From contig CALWXT010000007.1 in the NCBI GenBank assembly GCA_944385575.1, positions 1 to 42,778 of the forward strand: a DNA stretch of 42,778 bases. Reading direction: 5' to 3'. How positions within the stretch are numbered: position 1 is the stretch's first letter; each line of letters begins with the position of its first letter. Under the pieces are notes generated by a model. That model ran no database searches and had not been told where the DNA came from. It was given only the letters and a program-made list of their open reading frames with translations. Source of the DNA: an uncultured Flavonifractor sp. (GTDB taxonomy: Bacteria; Bacillota; Clostridia; Oscillospirales; Oscillospiraceae). The position numbers and the translations under genes were made by a program. This document shows, piece by piece, positions 1 to 7,288 of this stretch.

Positions 1-722
1 GTCATGGCGTGGCTCTTGGAGAAGCCGTTGACCACGATGGTGCGCTCATACATGTCGGGCAGGTTGGCCATGGACACGTGGTGCTGGCCGTAGGTCAGCT
101 CGGCATAGATCTCGTCGGAGATCACCATGATGTCGGTGCCCCGGAGCACGTCGGCCAGCGCTTCCAGGTCGGCTCGCTCCATGATGCCGCCGGTGGGGTT
201 GGAGGGGAAGGGGAGCACCAGCACCTTGGTGCGGGGGGTGATGGCGGAGCGCAGCTGCTCGGGGGTGAGGCGGAACTCGTTCTCCGCCTTCAGCTCCACA
301 TACACCGGGGTGCCGCCCGCCATGGAGGCCAGGGGGCCGTAGCACACGAAGGAGGGCACAGGGACGATGACCTCGTCGCCGGGGTTGAGCAGGCAGCGCA
401 GGGACAGGTCGATGGCCTCGCTGCCGCCCACGGTGACGATGATCTGGTGGGCGAAGTCATAGTGCAGGTCGAACCGCCGGTCCAGATAGGCGGCGATCTC
501 CCGGCGCAGCTCGGCCATGCCGGCGTTGCCGGTGTACTTGGTAAAGCCCTTTTCCAGGGAGTAGATGCCCGCGTCCCGGATGTGCCAGGGGGTGACGAAG
601 TCGGGCTCGCCGATGCCAAGGGAAATGGCGTCCTTCATCTCCTCCAGAATATCGAAAAAGCGCCGAATCCCGGAGGGCTTGATCTCCTGGATGCGCTTAC
701 ACATTATCTCCTCGTAATTCAT
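1..722 (-). CDS. PLP-dependent aminotransferase, class I/II (C-terminal part outside window)
   Basis: This is the N-terminal ~240 residues of a fold-type I aminotransferase; the gene runs off the left edge. The reading starts MNYEEIMCKRIQEI and contains IGEPDF, VTVGGSEAIDL and PFPSNPTGGI, the usual cofactor- and substrate-site segments. The last visible residues, VVNGFSKSHAMT, hold the lysine expected to form the Schiff base with PLP. The family transfers amino groups between amino acids (often Asp, Ala or aromatic) and 2-oxo acids in the cytosol; the substrate cannot be told from this part. Its ATG overlaps the TGA of the upstream Lrp gene by 4 bp, so the two are cotranscribed and probably translationally coupled. 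Lrp/AsnC plus aminotransferase is a common pairing, in which the regulator answers to the enzyme's amino acid. Confidence 0.9.
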   Translation of the reverse strand, partial: MNYEEIMCKRIQEIKPSGIRRFFDILEEMKDAISLGIGEPDFVTPWHIRDAGIYSLEKGFTKYTGNAGMAELRREIAAYLDRRFDLHYDFAHQIIVTVGGSEAIDLSLRCLLNPGDEVIVPVPSFVCYGPLASMAGGTPVYVELKAENEFRLTPEQLRSAITPRTKVLVLPFPSNPTGGIMERADLEALADVLRGTDIMVISDEIYAELTYGQHHVSMANLPDMYERTIVVNGFSKSHAM

Positions 723-1195
723 GAGAAAATCCACTCCTTCTCCTGGGTCTCCTGCTTTTCAAAGATCAGGTGCTTTTCTTTATATTTATGCAGGATGAAA
801 TGGGTGGCGGTCCCCGTCACATCCTCCAGCGTAGACAGCCGCTCGCCCACAAACTGGGCCACTTCCTTCAGGGAACGGCCGGAGATGATGACGGTCAGGT
901 CGTAAGCGCCGCTCATCAGATAGACGCTCTCCACCTCATCGTACTGGTAGATCCGCTCCGCCACCCGGTCAAAGCCCTCGCCCCGCTGGGGGGTGACCTT
1001 CACCTCGATGAGGGCGGTGACCGCCTCCCGGTCGGTGCGGTCCCAGTCCACGATGGCCTTGTAGCCCAGGATGACCTTCTCCTCCTCGTACCGCTTGATG
1101 GCCGCCTTTACGTCCTCCACGGACATGTCGGCCATGGATGCAAGCTGTTCGGGGGTCAACGTGCAATCGTTTTCCAAAAGCTGGAGCAGCTTCAT
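719..1195 (-). CDS. Lrp/AsnC family transcriptional regulator
   Basis: A 158-aa protein beginning MKLLQLLENDC. Residues 1-60 form an AsnC-type helix-turn-helix (LTPEQLASMADMSVEDVKAAI). Residues 65-145 form the RAM/AsnC effector domain (TALIEVKVTPQ, VESVYLMSGAYDLTVII), which usually oligomerises and binds an amino acid. The start at 1195 has GGGAGGAA about 8 nt upstream; an in-frame ATG at 1213 lies upstream of that RBS and is less likely. The last ~18 residues are charged and Gln/Glu/Lys-rich, beyond the usual domain end. The gene is first in an operon with the aminotransferase and has a good sigma-A promoter. It probably controls the aminotransferase in response to an amino acid; the ligand is unknown. 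Confidence 0.88.
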   Translation of the reverse strand: MKLLQLLENDCTLTPEQLASMADMSVEDVKAAIKRYEEEKVILGYKAIVDWDRTDREAVTALIEVKVTPQRGEGFDRVAERIYQYDEVESVYLMSGAYDLTVIISGRSLKEVAQFVGERLSTLEDVTGTATHFILHKYKEKHLIFEKQETQEKEWIFS

Positions 1196-1259
1196 GGTAT
1201 GTGTTCCTCCCATTCAGATAGTTTCCATGTAAAATAAATGGAAAAGTTGATTATCCCTT

Positions 1260-1288
1260 ATTATATACGTCCCCGAAGTGAATTACAA
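1260..1288 (-). promoter_or_regulatory. sigma-A promoter of the lrp-aminotransferase operon
   Basis: On the minus strand, -35 TTGTAA (1288-1283) and -10 TATAAT (1265-1260) are separated by 17 nt. The leader to the Lrp ATG is about 60 nt. The position just ahead of the gene and the perfect -10 support the call. Confidence 0.65.
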
Positions 1289-1370
1289 TAGTGCACTTTT
1301 AACTGCTGTTTCTTGCACAAATAGGACGTACTTTTTCCGGTAAAAATGGTGCATCCTGATCGTTCAGAAA

Positions 1371-1404
1371 AGAAAAACCGGGCGCTGCGGTCGGCAGCGC
1401 CCGG
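1371..1404 (-). terminator. intrinsic terminator of the sigma/DUF4367 operon
   Basis: On the minus strand, CCGGGCGCTGC and GCAGCGCCCGG form an 11-bp GC-rich stem with a short loop (1404-1378), followed by TTTTTCTTTT. It lies directly after the stop codon at 1408. Between it and the lrp promoter (1289-1370) nothing further is recognised. Confidence 0.85.
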
Positions 1405-1407
1405 CTG

Positions 1408-2043
1408 TTATGCGTCCAGGGGGGACAGACTTTCGATCAGCTCCGCTGTCTGCCCGGTGGTCAGGCCGGCGGAGGCGTGGAGGGAGAAGCTGTACGTCCC
1501 GTCGCTCCACACGGCCAGGAACACCAGCGCGTCCTCCCCCTTGCAGGTGACGGTATATGCCCCGGCGGTCAGGGTGTCCTCCCAGCCGTAGGCGGTGAAG
1601 TCCCCGCTCACGTCCTCCGCTCCCGGAGCCATGCGGTAGGTGAGGGACTGGCCGCCGGCCCCCTGCCAGACCACCTCCGCCAGCTGGCCCCGGAGGCAGC
1701 GGATGCTGTCAAGCGCATATCCATCCGGCACTTCGGCGGGGAGCAGCAGGGGATAGGACAGGCTGTCCGCCAGCTCCCCCACACTGCTAAACTGCTGGGC
1801 TCCCCAGGTGACCTGCACCGGAGGGGTCTCCGCCGGGGCCCGGGAGTCCAGCCACAGGGGGAGGGCGGCCGCGCCGCAGAGCAGGAGAGCCGCGCAGGCG
1901 GCGGCCAGGCGGGGCTGCCACCGGAGCGGGGCGGGCCTGGGAGCCTCCAAAGAACGGCGCAGGCCCGCCAGCACCCGCCGCTCCACCTCCGGCGTTACGG
2001 ACACGGCGTCCATGATCTGCCGGTATGCCTGTCTAGTCTCCAT
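1408..2043 (-). CDS. DUF4367-type membrane protein, probable anti-sigma factor
   Basis: A 211-aa protein with a short N-terminal cytoplasmic region, one transmembrane segment near residues 45-63 (AAACAALLLCGAAALPLWL) and an extracytoplasmic domain with DUF4367-like features (SYPLLLPAEVPDGYALDSI, VVWQGAGGQSLTYRM). This architecture, directly downstream of and overlapping an ECF sigma gene, is typical of a membrane-held partner that restrains the sigma factor. No zinc-binding HxxxCxxC anti-sigma motif is visible, so the sequestering role is inferred from context. The second ATG (2043) is preferred over 2049 because GGGAGGAGG abuts the first ATG and sits 6 nt from the second. The 3' end of the sigma gene overlaps this start. 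Confidence 0.75.
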   Translation of the reverse strand: METRQAYRQIMDAVSVTPEVERRVLAGLRRSLEAPRPAPLRWQPRLAAACAALLLCGAAALPLWLDSRAPAETPPVQVTWGAQQFSSVGELADSLSYPLLLPAEVPDGYALDSIRCLRGQLAEVVWQGAGGQSLTYRMAPGAEDVSGDFTAYGWEDTLTAGAYTVTCKGEDALVFLAVWSDGTYSFSLHASAGLTTGQTAELIESLSPLDA

Positions 2044-2602
2044 TTTCATCCTCCTCCCAGATATCCCGGAGCAGCGCCCGTCCCCGGGCCAGCAGGGAGC
2101 GCACGGTGGACTCCTTTTTCCCCAGCAGCCCGGCGATCTCCCCGGTGCTGTACTGCTCGTAGTAGTAGAGATGGATCACCGCCCGGTACCTGGGCGGCAG
2201 GGCCTTGACGCAGTCCCATACCGCGGCCAGCGCCGGGTCGTCACTCTCCCCGGGCAGCAGATCGCTGAGCTCCTCCTGAGGGTGGCGCTTCCAGTAGCTC
2301 AGCCGGTTTTTGCTCAGGTTGGCCGCCACCCGCAGCAGCCAGGCCTTTTCGTGCTCCTGGCTGGAAAAGGGGGGCGCCTTCTGGATGTATTGCAGCAGGG
2401 TGTCCTGGAGCACGTCCTCCGCCTCGTCTCGCCGGTGCAGGTAGGAGAAGGCCAGCGGCAGAATGGCGTCGCCGTGGCGGCGGAGCACCAGGGCGGCGTC
2501 CTCCAGGGGCCGGTCCGGCGCCCGTTCCCCGGGAGAGCCCGCCAGCCAGAGCCGCAGCCTGGCCAGCAGCCCCGGCCGGGGCGGGATCAGGATGCCTTCC
2601 AT
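2033..2602 (-). CDS. ECF-type RNA polymerase sigma factor
   Basis: A 189-aa sigma-70 family protein. Region 2 lies near residues 40-105 (LPLAFSYLHRRDEAEDVLQDTL, KAWLLRVAANLSKNRL) and region 4 near 125-180 (LPPRYRAVIHLYYYEQYSTGEIAGLLGK, STVRSLLARGRALLRD). There is no region 1 or 3, as in extracytoplasmic-function sigma factors. The start at 2602 (MEGILIPP) has AGGAGG 7 nt upstream; the ATG at 2608 lies too close to the same RBS. The gene overlaps the downstream DUF4367 gene, its likely anti-sigma. Its upstream region mirrors that of the divergent secreted-protein gene, suggesting self-regulation and control of that gene. The inducing stress cannot be read from sequence. Confidence 0.92.
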   Translation of the reverse strand: MEGILIPPRPGLLARLRLWLAGSPGERAPDRPLEDAALVLRRHGDAILPLAFSYLHRRDEAEDVLQDTLLQYIQKAPPFSSQEHEKAWLLRVAANLSKNRLSYWKRHPQEELSDLLPGESDDPALAAVWDCVKALPPRYRAVIHLYYYEQYSTGEIAGLLGKKESTVRSLLARGRALLRDIWEEDENGD

Positions 2603-2622
2603 CTCCATTCCTCCTTTCAACG

Positions 2623-2704
2623 GGTATACAAATGAGGGCGGCAAAACGCTGCACAAAAAATTTTTTTCTTTTTTGCAGCGCTTTGGCTCCGCCGTTTGTG
2701 TATC
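2623..2704. promoter_or_regulatory. divergent promoter pair, probable ECF-sigma autoregulatory region
   Basis: Two near-identical elements face outward. Plus strand: GCAGCG (2675-2680), CTTTG, then TTTGTGTATC (2695-2704), 14 nt after GCAGCG. Minus strand: GCAGCG (2652-2647), TTTTG, then TTTGTATACC (2632-2623), also 14 nt after GCAGCG. Both have a T6 tract just upstream, and together they form an imperfect hairpin at 2647-2680. Matching sequence and spacing suggest the same sigma factor reads both; the specificity is inferred. Confidence 0.55.
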
Positions 2705-2755
2705 AGGCAGAGCGGACCTCAGGCCCGCCGCAAAACAGAAAGGATGCGTATTGTT

Positions 2756-3208
2756 ATGAAACGGAAGAAGACTTGCCTGGCCCTGTCCGCCGCCGCCGCC
2801 ATCACCCTGTCCGCCGTAGGCTTTGCCGGCGCCGCCGGCCAGTCCGACCTGCTGAAGCTGACCGTTGACGGCCAGGAGAGCGATACCCAGCTGGCCGTGA
2901 TGGTGCCCGCCCGGGATCTGGCTGAGGAGCTGGGCTATACCGTCACCTGGAACGGGGAGGACCAGTCCGTGACCCTGGACAGCGGCACCATGCACGCCAA
3001 CTTCACCATCGGGGTCAACTCCTATATCGCCGCCACCAGCATCGAGGGCATGGTGGGCATGACCGCCCCCTTCTCCCTGTCCTCCGCCCCCGTGGTGTCC
3101 GACGGGGTCACCTACGTGCCCCTGGAGCTGTTCACCGTTCTGACCGGCAACCACGCCGATGCGCTCACCGTGGACGGCAATACGGTGAATCTGCGCACCC
3201 AGTTTTGA
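2756..3208 (+). CDS. secreted protein with copper amine oxidase N-terminal-like domain
   Basis: A 150-aa protein with a Sec signal peptide (MKRKK, then an Ala/Leu-rich core, cleavage near FAGA-AG at ~26). It continues with a single domain like the copper amine oxidase N-terminal domain (PF07833): VMVPARDLAEELGYTVTWNGED, VTYVPLELFTVL, ALTVDGNTVNL. In Firmicutes such domains occur in exported envelope proteins and do not carry amine-oxidase activity; the function is unknown. No LPXTG or lipobox is seen. The ATG at 2756 directly precedes the signal peptide; an ATG at 2744 overlaps the AAAGGA RBS. It is transcribed away from the ECF sigma gene through a matching promoter, so it is a likely target of that sigma factor. 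Confidence 0.75.
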   Translation: MKRKKTCLALSAAAAITLSAVGFAGAAGQSDLLKLTVDGQESDTQLAVMVPARDLAEELGYTVTWNGEDQSVTLDSGTMHANFTIGVNSYIAATSIEGMVGMTAPFSLSSAPVVSDGVTYVPLELFTVLTGNHADALTVDGNTVNLRTQF

Positions 3209-3219
3209 CCCTGCTCCAT

Positions 3220-3252
3220 AAAAATGGGCCGCCCCGCTGGGCGGCCCGTTTT
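3220..3252. terminator. bidirectional intrinsic terminator
   Basis: GGGCCGCCC and GGGCGGCCC form a 9-bp stem with a short loop, flanked by AAAA before and TTTT after. It serves the secreted-protein gene on the plus strand and the converging glycosylase gene on the minus strand. Confidence 0.85.
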
Positions 3253-3255
3253 GTC

Positions 3256-3828
3256 TCAGTCCGGATAGGTGTGCACGCAGATCTCCCGGATCTTGCTCTG
3301 GAGAGCCTTCAGGTCCACAAAGGCCTCCGGCCGCTTGGACGGGTCCCGCAGCAGGGCGGAGGGGTGGTACATGGCCATCATCCACACCCCGGCCTTTTCC
3401 ATCCACTGGCCGTGCTCCCGGGTGATCTTGAAGTCCTCCCGCATCAGCTTCATGGCGGAGATCCGGCCCAGGCAGATGATGATTTTGGGGCGGATCAGAG
3501 CCACCTGATTGCGCAGGTAGCCGATGCAGGCCTCCTGCTCGACGTTCTGGGGGTCCCGGTTTCCCGGCGGCCGGCACTTGACCATGTTGCCGATGAATAC
3601 CCGCTCCCGCTTCAGGTCGATCATGCTCAGCATGTCGTCCAGCAGCTGGCCCGCCCGACCCACGAAAGGCCGGCCGGTCAGGTCCTCCTGCTCGCCGGGA
3701 CCCTCCCCGATGAACATGACCTCCGCGTCCCTGGCCCCCTCGCCAAAGACCACGTTGTGCCGGGTTTCGGCCAGGGCGCAGTTTCTGCAGTTCATGCAGG
3801 CGTCATATAAGGCGTCCCAGTCTTTCAT
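3256..3828 (-). CDS. type-4 uracil-DNA glycosylase (iron-sulfur, UDGa)
   Basis: A 190-aa enzyme that removes uracil from DNA as the first step of base excision repair. The active-site motif GEGPGEQED lies at residues 41-49, followed by RPFVGRAGQLLD and, near the end, the second motif HPSALL (155-160). Four cysteines, C14, C17, C85 and C101, have the spacing of the [4Fe-4S] ligands of this family. The ~190-aa length is typical. Some relatives are annotated as the phage SPO1 DNA polymerase-like domain; the motifs here fit UDGa. The ATG at 3828 has AGAGGTGATT upstream. It stands alone, with its own promoter and a shared terminator. Confidence 0.93.
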   Translation of the reverse strand: MKDWDALYDACMNCRNCALAETRHNVVFGEGARDAEVMFIGEGPGEQEDLTGRPFVGRAGQLLDDMLSMIDLKRERVFIGNMVKCRPPGNRDPQNVEQEACIGYLRNQVALIRPKIIICLGRISAMKLMREDFKITREHGQWMEKAGVWMMAMYHPSALLRDPSKRPEAFVDLKALQSKIREICVHTYPD

Positions 3829-3851
3829 GTCGAATCACCTCTGTTTTTGAC

Positions 3852-3880
3852 ATTGTACCATAAGCGGCGCCGTGATACAA
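3852..3880 (-). promoter_or_regulatory. sigma-A promoter of the uracil-DNA glycosylase gene
   Basis: Minus-strand -35 TTGTAT (3880-3875) and -10 TACAAT (3857-3852) with a 17-nt spacer, about 25 nt ahead of the ATG. Confidence 0.6.
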
Positions 3881-3906
3881 CGGATGGATTCTGTCAAAAA
3901 TAACAG

Positions 3907-3935
3907 TTGCATTTTTTTGTAAAAACGCATATACT
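3907..3935 (+). promoter_or_regulatory. sigma-A promoter of the T-box/aspS-gatCAB operon
   Basis: -35 TTGCAT (3907-3912) and -10 TATACT (3930-3935) with a 17-nt spacer. Transcription would start near 3942, at the 5' side of T-box stem I. Confidence 0.7.
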
Positions 3936-3941
3936 ACCCAC

Positions 3942-4213
3942 AACAAAAGCGATGAAGACGACCGCCGCCCGTGAGGGCCGCCAGAGAATCCGGGTCACCG
4001 ACTGAGAGCCCGGTCCGGCAGGATGGGATGGCGCAACACGTTTGAGCTGGTGATTCGAGTCCTGCAACAGGAGGTAGGCTCACCCGTCCCGCCCGCGTTA
4101 GGGGCTCCGAGTGGTGTCCGTTGCACACGACGGCGCAATTTTGGGTGGTACCGCGGAGTTTGTTCCGTCCCGAAGCTGTATTGTACAGCTTCGGGACTTT
4201 TTTTATTTTTTTA
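3942..4213 (+). ncRNA. T-box riboswitch, tRNA-Asn specific
   Basis: A classical T-box leader. It has AGAGA in stem I (3983-3987), the T-box sequence GGGTGGTACCGCGG (4143-4156), and a terminator with a 13-bp stem (4168-4193) followed by a T-rich run. The antiterminator contains TGGTACCGCGG. The specifier is read as AAC (Asn) at 4035-4037, because it is followed by ACGTTTGAGC just as the glyQS specifier GGC is followed by ATTCTTGAGC. Uncharged tRNA-Asn would stabilise the antiterminator and switch on the Asn-tRNA-forming operon downstream. CAA (Gln) overlaps the specifier by one position (CAAC). The variable T-box base is U, which would need a G-U pair if the tRNA-Asn discriminator base is G. 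Confidence 0.93.
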
Positions 4214-4236
4214 CGGTATGAAAGGTTGTGAACGGT

Positions 4237-5535
4237 ATGGTATTCTTGAAGCAGCAGTACGAAGAAAAGGTGGTGGCCCGGAATAACCAGACCGTCACCC
4301 TTCACGGCATGGTCCACGCCCTGCGGGACATGGGCGGGATCACCTTCCTCACCCTGCGCACCAGAAAGGGACTGATCCAGTGTGTGTGTACCGATAAGAG
4401 CGCCCTGGACGGGGTCTCCGAGGGCTGCGCCGTGGCCGCCTCCGGCATGTGGCGCATCGAGCCCCGTGCCCCCGGCGGCAGGGAGCTGACCGACGCCAGC
4501 ATAACCGTCCTCTCCCGGCCCGCCGCACCCGCGCCGGTGCCCCTGGCCAGAAAAAAGCTGGACCTCCACCTGGACACCGAGCTGGGCCTGCGGCCCGTGG
4601 TGCTCCGCACCCCCCGGCAGCAGGCGGTGTTCCGCATCCAGGCCGGCATCTGCCGGGCCTTTCGGGAGTTCCTGCAAAGCCGGGAGTTCACCGAGGTCCA
4701 CACCCCCAAGATCGTCCACGCCGGGGCGGAGGGGGGCGCCAACATCTTCCGCCTGGACTATTTTGGCCGAAAAGCCTTCCTGGCCCAGTCCCCTCAGTTC
4801 TACAAGCAGACCATGGTGGGGGTGTTCGAGCGGGTGTACGAGGTGGGCCCGGTGTTCCGGGCGGAGAAGCACGCCACCCAGCGCCACCTGAACGAGTACA
4901 CCTCCCTGGACTTCGAGATGGGCTATATTGACTCCTTTGCCGACGTGATGGAGATGGAGCAGGGTTTTCTGCAATATGCCATGGAGCTGCTGAAAAGCCA
5001 GTACGCCGCCGACCTGGCGCTGCTGGGTGTGGAGCTGCCCGATGTGGAACGCATACCCGCCGTCCGGTTTGACGAGATCAAGGCCCTGGCGGCGGAGAAG
5101 TACGGCTACTCCATCCGGGACCCCTACGACCTGGAGCCGGAGGAGGAGCACGCCATCGGCCGGTACGCCAGGGAGGAGTGGGGGAGCGACTTTGTGTTCG
5201 TCACCCACTACCCCAGCAAAAAGCGGCCCTTCTATGCCATGGACGATCCCGCCGACCCCAAATTCACCCTGTCCTTCGACCTGCTGTTCCGGGGGCTGGA
5301 GGTGACTACCGGCGGCCAGCGCATCCACGACTACGCCGCCCAGGTGGAAAAGATGGAGCGCCTGGGCATGGACCCGGCGGAGTTTGAAAGCTACCTGATG
5401 ATCCACAAGTACGGCATGCCCCCCCACGGCGGGCTGGGTATCGGGCTGGAGCGGCTGACCATGCAGCTCTGCGGCCTGGACAACATCCGCCGGGCCTGCC
5501 TGTTTCCCAGAGACCGCACCCGTCTGGAACCGTAA
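4237..5535 (+). CDS. aspS: aspartyl-tRNA synthetase, archaeal type, probably non-discriminating
   Basis: A 432-aa class II synthetase of the short archaeal/eukaryotic AspRS type, without the bacterial GAD insertion. It has an N-terminal OB-fold anticodon domain (residues 18-105), motif 2 (VGPVFRAEKHATQRHLNEYT) and motif 3 (GLGIGLERLTMQL). In the OB fold the residue before VH is Met25 (HGMVH), where discriminating archaeal enzymes have Trp. Together with the adjacent gatCAB and Asn T-box, this supports an enzyme that charges both tRNA-Asp and tRNA-Asn with Asp. ATG 4237 is preferred, with AAAGG 11 nt upstream; GTG 4228 is an alternative. It is first in the operon, 12 nt ahead of gatC. Confidence 0.9.
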   Translation: MVFLKQQYEEKVVARNNQTVTLHGMVHALRDMGGITFLTLRTRKGLIQCVCTDKSALDGVSEGCAVAASGMWRIEPRAPGGRELTDASITVLSRPAAPAPVPLARKKLDLHLDTELGLRPVVLRTPRQQAVFRIQAGICRAFREFLQSREFTEVHTPKIVHAGAEGGANIFRLDYFGRKAFLAQSPQFYKQTMVGVFERVYEVGPVFRAEKHATQRHLNEYTSLDFEMGYIDSFADVMEMEQGFLQYAMELLKSQYAADLALLGVELPDVERIPAVRFDEIKALAAEKYGYSIRDPYDLEPEEEHAIGRYAREEWGSDFVFVTHYPSKKRPFYAMDDPADPKFTLSFDLLFRGLEVTTGGQRIHDYAAQVEKMERLGMDPAEFESYLMIHKYGMPPHGGLGIGLERLTMQLCGLDNIRRACLFPRDRTRLEP

Positions 5536-5547
5536 GGAGGAAATACG

Positions 5548-5835
5548 ATGAAAATTACCGAAGAAATGGTGGATTATATCTCCCAGCTCTCCCGGCTCCA
5601 GCTGCCGCAGGAGGAAAAGACCGCCATGACCGCCCAGCTGGAGGGCATCGTGGCCTATATGGACGTGCTGAACCGGCTGGACACCTCCGGCGTGGAGCCC
5701 GTGAGCCACATTTTCCCCCTGAAGAACGTGACCAGGTCCGATGAGGTGGTGCCCTCCGGCGACCGGGAGGAGCTGCTGGCCAACGGACCGGCGGTGAAGG
5801 ACGGCGCCTTCCTGGTGCCCAAGACGGTGGAGTGA
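5548..5835 (+). CDS. gatC: Asp-tRNA(Asn)/Glu-tRNA(Gln) amidotransferase subunit C
   Basis: A 95-aa protein, the normal length for GatC, the small subunit that holds GatA and GatB together. Recognisable segments are VDYISQLSRLQLPQEEK, MDVLNRLDTSGVEP and LKNVTRSDEV, the last being the conserved region that wraps around GatA. AAGGAGGAA lies 5 nt ahead of the ATG. It sits between aspS and gatA in one transcription unit. Confidence 0.95.
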   Translation: MKITEEMVDYISQLSRLQLPQEEKTAMTAQLEGIVAYMDVLNRLDTSGVEPVSHIFPLKNVTRSDEVVPSGDREELLANGPAVKDGAFLVPKTVE

Positions 5836-5845
5836 GGTGGAAAAC

Positions 5846-7288
5846 ATGGAACTGTTTGAACTGACTGCCCTGGAATTGGGGGAAAAGCTCCGCTCCGGCG
5901 AGGTGACCAGAGAAGAAGCGGTGGAAGCTGCCCGCGCCCGCATCCGTGCCGCCCAGCCGGCCAACAACGCCTTTGTCACCGTGACGGAGGCCCCCGCCCC
6001 GGCGGCGGAGGGGGCCGCCTCCCCGCTGGCGGGGGTGCCCATGGCCTACAAGGACAACATCTGCACCAGGGGGGTGCGCACCACCTGCGCCTCCAAAATC
6101 CTGGGGGACTTTACCCCCTGCTATGACGCCACGGTGGTGGAGCGGCTTGCCGCCGCCGGGGCGGTGAGCCTGGGCAAGCTGAACATGGACGAGTTCGCCA
6201 TGGGCTCCACCTCCGAGACCTCCTGCTTCGGAGCGGTGAAAAACCCCTGGGACCTGACCCGGGCCGCCGGCGGCTCCTCCGGCGGGGCAGCCGCCGCGGT
6301 GGCGGCCGGTGAGGTATGGTACGCCATCGGCTCGGACACCGGCGGCTCCATCCGCCAGCCCGCCGCCTACTGCAGCGTCACCGGCATGAAGCCCACCTAC
6401 GGCACCGTGTCCCGGTATGGCCTTATCGCCTACGCCTCCTCCCTGGATCAGATGGGTCCCATCGCCCGGTCCGCCGCCGACTGCGCGGCGGTGCTGGATG
6501 TGATGATGGGGAAGGATGCAAGAGATTCCACCAGTCTGGACGTGCCCGCCGGGGGGCTGCTGGCCTCCCTCACCGGCGACCTGCGGGGCAAAAAAATCGG
6601 CCTGCCCGCCGACTGCTTTGGGGACGGCCTGGACGGCGAGGTGCGCTCCGCCGTGCTGGCCGCCGCGGAGGTTTTGAAAGCCCGGGGCGCCACAGTGGAG
6701 GAATTTGCCCTCCCTGTCATGGAGTATGTGGTGCCCGCCTACTATATCATCGCCTGCGCCGAGGCGTCCTCCAACCTGTCCCGGTTCGACGGCGTGAAGT
6801 ACGGCTGGCGGGCTGAGGGCTATGAAGACCTGGGGGAGCTGTACACCAGGACCCGCACCCAGGGCTTCGGTACCGAGGTGAAGCGGCGCATCCTGCTGGG
6901 TACCTTTGTATTGTCCTCCGGCTACTACGACGCCTACTATAAAAAAGCCCTTCAGACCAAGGCCGTCATCAAGGCCGCCTTTGACAGGGCCTTTGAGCAG
7001 TACGACCTGCTGCTCACCCCGGTGGCTCCCACCACCGCCCCTAAACTGGGGGAGAGCCTGACCGACCCGCTGAAAATGTACCTCAGCGATATCTACACCG
7101 TGTCGGTGAACCTGGCGGGCCTGCCTGCCCTGTCCATGCCCTGCGGCTTTGATTCCAAAGGCCTGCCCATCGGGGCCCAGCTCATCGGCCCCGCCCTGGG
7201 GGACGCCGCCGTGCTGAACGCCGCCTACGGCTTCCAGCTGGACACCGACTATCACCGCCAGAGCCCGAAAGGAGGGGACGAGGTATGA
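5846..7288 (+). CDS. gatA: Asp-tRNA(Asn)/Glu-tRNA(Gln) amidotransferase subunit A
   Basis: A 480-aa amidase-signature enzyme that releases ammonia from glutamine (or asparagine) and feeds it to GatB. The catalytic triad is visible as Lys69 (MAYKDNI), Ser144/Ser145 (AGGSSGG) and Ser168 (DTGGSIRQPA); the 75- and 24-residue spacings match known GatA. The C-terminal LPIGAQLIGP is also typical. The ATG at 5846 has GAGGTGG 6 nt upstream; a GTG at 5837 lies within that RBS. The gatB ATG overlaps this stop by 4 bp. Confidence 0.96.
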   Translation: MELFELTALELGEKLRSGEVTREEAVEAARARIRAAQPANNAFVTVTEAPAPAAEGAASPLAGVPMAYKDNICTRGVRTTCASKILGDFTPCYDATVVERLAAAGAVSLGKLNMDEFAMGSTSETSCFGAVKNPWDLTRAAGGSSGGAAAAVAAGEVWYAIGSDTGGSIRQPAAYCSVTGMKPTYGTVSRYGLIAYASSLDQMGPIARSAADCAAVLDVMMGKDARDSTSLDVPAGGLLASLTGDLRGKKIGLPADCFGDGLDGEVRSAVLAAAEVLKARGATVEEFALPVMEYVVPAYYIIACAEASSNLSRFDGVKYGWRAEGYEDLGELYTRTRTQGFGTEVKRRILLGTFVLSSGYYDAYYKKALQTKAVIKAAFDRAFEQYDLLLTPVAPTTAPKLGESLTDPLKMYLSDIYTVSVNLAGLPALSMPCGFDSKGLPIGAQLIGPALGDAAVLNAAYGFQLDTDYHRQSPKGGDEV

